Below, in pieces: positions 13,427 to 15,679 of a stretch of DNA of 15,679 nt (position 1 is the stretch's first letter; each line of letters opens with the position of its first letter). Source of the DNA: JBECKR01 sp040235415 (GTDB lineage Bacteria; Acidobacteriota; Polarisedimenticolia; Polarisedimenticolales; Polarisedimenticolaceae); assembly GCA_040235415.1 (NCBI GenBank), contig JBECKR010000244.1:1-15679 (forward strand). The letters are read 5' to 3'. The translations under genes and the position numbers were made by a program. The notes beneath the pieces are model-generated. The model made no database searches, was not told where the DNA came from, and saw only the letters and a list, made by a program, of their open reading frames with translations.

Positions 13427-15517
13427 GTGGCTCGCAGCACTCCGCTCAGCAGGATCCGTAATATCGGCATCATGGCCCACATCGATGCCGGTAAGACGAC
13501 CACGACCGAGCGGATCCTGTACTACACCGGGATCAACTACAAGGTCGGTGAGGTCCACGAGGGCACCGCCACCATGGATTGGATGGTCCAGGAGCAGGAG
13601 CGGGGGATCACGATCACCTCGGCCGCGACCACGTGCTTCTGGAAAGATCACCGCATCAACATCATCGATACCCCCGGACACGTGGACTTCACCGCGGAGG
13701 TCGAGCGCTCGCTGCGCGTGCTGGACGGGGCGGTCGCCGTGTTCTGCGCGGTCGGCGGGGTCGAGCCGCAGTCCGAGACCGTGTGGCGCCAGGCCGACAA
13801 GTACCGCGTGCCCCGGATCGCGTTCGTCAACAAGATGGACCGCGTCGGTGCGGACTTCGAGCGCGTCTGCGCCATGATGCGCGACCGGCTGCTGGCGAGG
13901 CCGCTTCCGGTCCAGGTGCCGATCGGCGCCTCGGAGACGTTCCGGGGCGTCGTCGACGTCATCGCGATGCGGGCCCTGGTTTGGGAGTCGGAGGAGCTCG
14001 GCGCGTCGTACGTCGAGTCCGACGTCCCGAACGAGCTGCTCGGCCGCGCCCGCGAGGCCCACGACGCCGTCGTGGAGGCCGCCTGCGAGGTCGACGACGC
14101 CCTGCTCGCGAAGTACGTCGCCGGCGAGCCGCTGTCCGCGGGCGAGATCCTCGACGCGGTCCGCAAGGGAACGTGCGCGCTTCGGTTCACGCCGGTGCTG
14201 TGCGGCTCGGCGTTCAAGAACAAGGGAGTGCGGCCGCTGCTCGACGCGGTCGCGGCGTTCCTGCCGTCTCCGGTCGACATCCCGCCGGTCGAGGGCCACG
14301 ACGCCGACGGCGGGGGAGCCGTCACGCGCGCCGCGTCCGACGACGCGCCGTTCGCCGGCCTCGTCTTCAAGATCATGACCGACGCGTACGTCGGTCACCT
14401 CGCGTTCGTCCGGGTGTACTCCGGAGGGCTGCGCACCGGCGACCAGGTCTGGCTGCCCGCGCGCGGAGCGTCCGAGCGCGTCGGCCGGCTCCTCAAGATG
14501 CACGCGAACAAGCGCGAGGAGATCAAGGAGGTCTGGGCCGGAGACATCGCCGCGATGGTCGGTTTGAGGAGCGTCTCGACCGGCGACACCGTCTGCGACC
14601 GCAAGGCCCCCGTGCTGCTCGAGGCGATGGACTTCCCACAGCCGGTGATCCGCCTCGCGATCGAGCCCAGGACGAAGGCCGACCAGGAGCGACTGGGCCA
14701 GGGTCTCGCGAAGCTCATGCAGGAGGACCCGACGTTCCGCGTGCAGACCGACCCCGACACCGGTCAGACGCTGATCGCCGGCATGGGAGAGCTGCACCTC
14801 GAGATCGTCGTCGACCGCCTGCAGCGCGAGTTCGGCGTCGGGGCGAACGTCGGAAGGCCGCACGTGGCCTACCGCGAGACCGTGCACGGCTCGGGCGTCG
14901 CCGAGATCCGCTACGTCCGGCAGACCGGGGGCCGCGGGCAGTACGCGCACGTCAAGGTTCGCGTCGCCCCGGCCGAGGCGGACGCCGGGCTCGTGTTCGA
15001 GAGCGAGGTCGTCGGAGGAGCCGTCCCCCGGGAGTTCATCCCGGCGGTCCGGGCCGGGGTTGAAGAAGCGATGGAAGGTGGTATCCTGGCCGGCTACGCC
15101 CTGCGGGACATCAGGGTGACGCTTCTCGACGGGTCGCACCACGAGGTCGATTCCTCCGAGCTGGCATTCAAGATCGCGGGCTCCATGGCGCTCAAGGAGG
15201 CCGGCAGGCGGGCCGGTCTCGTCCTCCTCGAGCCGATCATGAGGGTCGAGGTCGTGATGCCCGAGGATTACCTCGGCGAGGTCATGGGAGACCTCAACGC
15301 CCGGCGGGGCCGGATCCAGAGCATGGAGACACGCCCGGGGCTGCAGGTCGTCACCGCGTTGGTCCCGATGGCGGAGCTGTTCGGATACGCCACCGACCTG
15401 CGGTCTCTGACCCAGGGTCGCGGCAACTACACGATGCATTTCGCGAGCTACGAAGAAGTCCCGAAGGCCATCAGCGAGGACGTGGTGGCCCGGGTGAGTG
15501 GAACGTTCCGGCGCTGA
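13427..15517 (+). CDS. fusA: Elongation factor G (696 aa)
   Basis: EF-G is the GTPase that drives ribosomal translocation and, with RRF, recycling. The G-domain motifs are complete: AHIDAGKTT (G1, residues 17-25), RGITIT with T64 (G2), DTPGH (G3, 81-85), NKMD (G4, 135-138) and CGSAFKNKG (G5). Domains II and III follow, with GMGELHLEIVVDRLQREF in domain III. Domain IV has QTGGRGQYAHV and the tip region DGSHHEVDSSELAFKIAGS, which includes the histidine important for translocation. Domain V holds RRGRIQ. Length and motifs fit canonical EF-G rather than a degenerate paralogue, and the str-operon position supports this. The start is GTG at 13427, giving MARSTPLSRIRNIGIMAHIDAG as in the family. No Shine-Dalgarno is visible at the right distance, which is odd for so highly expressed a gene. 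Confidence 0.97.
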   Translation: MARSTPLSRIRNIGIMAHIDAGKTTTTERILYYTGINYKVGEVHEGTATMDWMVQEQERGITITSAATTCFWKDHRINIIDTPGHVDFTAEVERSLRVLDGAVAVFCAVGGVEPQSETVWRQADKYRVPRIAFVNKMDRVGADFERVCAMMRDRLLARPLPVQVPIGASETFRGVVDVIAMRALVWESEELGASYVESDVPNELLGRAREAHDAVVEAACEVDDALLAKYVAGEPLSAGEILDAVRKGTCALRFTPVLCGSAFKNKGVRPLLDAVAAFLPSPVDIPPVEGHDADGGGAVTRAASDDAPFAGLVFKIMTDAYVGHLAFVRVYSGGLRTGDQVWLPARGASERVGRLLKMHANKREEIKEVWAGDIAAMVGLRSVSTGDTVCDRKAPVLLEAMDFPQPVIRLAIEPRTKADQERLGQGLAKLMQEDPTFRVQTDPDTGQTLIAGMGELHLEIVVDRLQREFGVGANVGRPHVAYRETVHGSGVAEIRYVRQTGGRGQYAHVKVRVAPAEADAGLVFESEVVGGAVPREFIPAVRAGVEEAMEGGILAGYALRDIRVTLLDGSHHEVDSSELAFKIAGSMALKEAGRRAGLVLLEPIMRVEVVMPEDYLGEVMGDLNARRGRIQSMETRPGLQVVTALVPMAELFGYATDLRSLTQGRGNYTMHFASYEEVPKAISEDVVARVSGTFRR

Positions 15518-15552
15518 CGCGCGCCCGGCGGTGAGCTGGAGGGAGCAGAGCG

Positions 15553-15679
15553 ATGGCCAAGGAGAAGTTCGAGCGTACGAAGCCGCACGTGAACATCGGG
15601 ACGATCGGTCACGTGGATCACGGGAAGACGACGCTGACGGCCGCGATCACGATGACGCTGGCGTCGAACAACCCGAAGG
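15553..15679 (+). CDS. tuf: Elongation factor Tu, N-terminal part (partial, 3' end outside window)
   Basis: The first 42 codons of a second tuf gene. MAKEKFERTKPHVNIGTIGHVDHGKTTLTAAITMTLA is the canonical EF-Tu start, including the P-loop GHVDHGKTT (residues about 19-27) that binds GTP phosphates. The ATG at 15553 has GGAGGGA (15538-15544) eight bases upstream. It lies 35 bases after fusA, the tufA position of the str operon. The remaining G-domain and domains 2 and 3 lie beyond the window. This copy and the one at the left edge are separate loci in the same cluster, with EF-G immediately upstream of this one and rpmG-secE downstream of the other. Confidence 0.98.
   Translation, partial: MAKEKFERTKPHVNIGTIGHVDHGKTTLTAAITMTLASNNPK

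Noticed and set aside
12734..15439. Antisense open frame of 901 codons over rpsG and fusA
   Set aside because: Shadow of fusA codon bias; spans two real plus-strand genes and has no family resemblance.

Overview
This 15.7 kb window is a dense, single-strand (+) housekeeping locus: the transcription/translation cluster that many bacteria split into a 'rif' part (tufB-secE-nusG-rplKAJL-rpoBC) and a 'str' part (rpsL-rpsG-fusA-tufA). Here both parts are contiguous. The DNA is G+C rich with strong GC bias at third codon positions, which creates very long spurious antisense and shifted reading frames that I ignored. RpoB carries a cysteine-rich segment near its N-terminus that I recall from Acidobacteriota RpoB proteins. 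Together with the style of RpoC, this makes an acidobacterial chromosome the best guess (moderate confidence, from memory, not checked by a search).

Layout: 1-136 is the 3' end of a first tuf gene. 174-1123 holds rpmG (L33), secE and nusG. 1147-3346 holds rplK, rplA, rplJ and rplL. A 264-base gap before rpoB contains an intrinsic terminator/attenuator and several further stem-loops. 3611-12305 is rpoB and rpoC. A 169-base gap contains the only convincing sigma70-type promoter in the window, an inverted repeat over the predicted transcription start, and a GC-rich leader. 12475-15517 is rpsL, rpsG and fusA. 15553-15679 is the 5' end of a second tuf gene.

The genes work together as the core of gene expression: the two large RNA polymerase subunits, the elongation factor NusG that links polymerase to ribosome, stalk and L1-arm proteins of the 50S subunit, S12 and S7 of the 30S decoding side, and the translational GTPases EF-G and EF-Tu. 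SecE is the translocon subunit. The attenuator between rplL and rpoB fits the need for far more L7/L12 than polymerase. The rpsL promoter gives the str part its own transcription.

There is no mobile element, CRISPR array, tRNA/rRNA gene or defence system, and I do not see a novel multi-gene system. The points that merit a second look are the zinc-ribbon-like insertion in RpoB, the regulatory architecture of the rplJ-rplL and rplL-rpoB gaps (including the lack of room for a normal L10 leader), the rpsL promoter with its palindrome, and the tuf copies at both window edges, which look like a contig bounded by a collapsed repeat.
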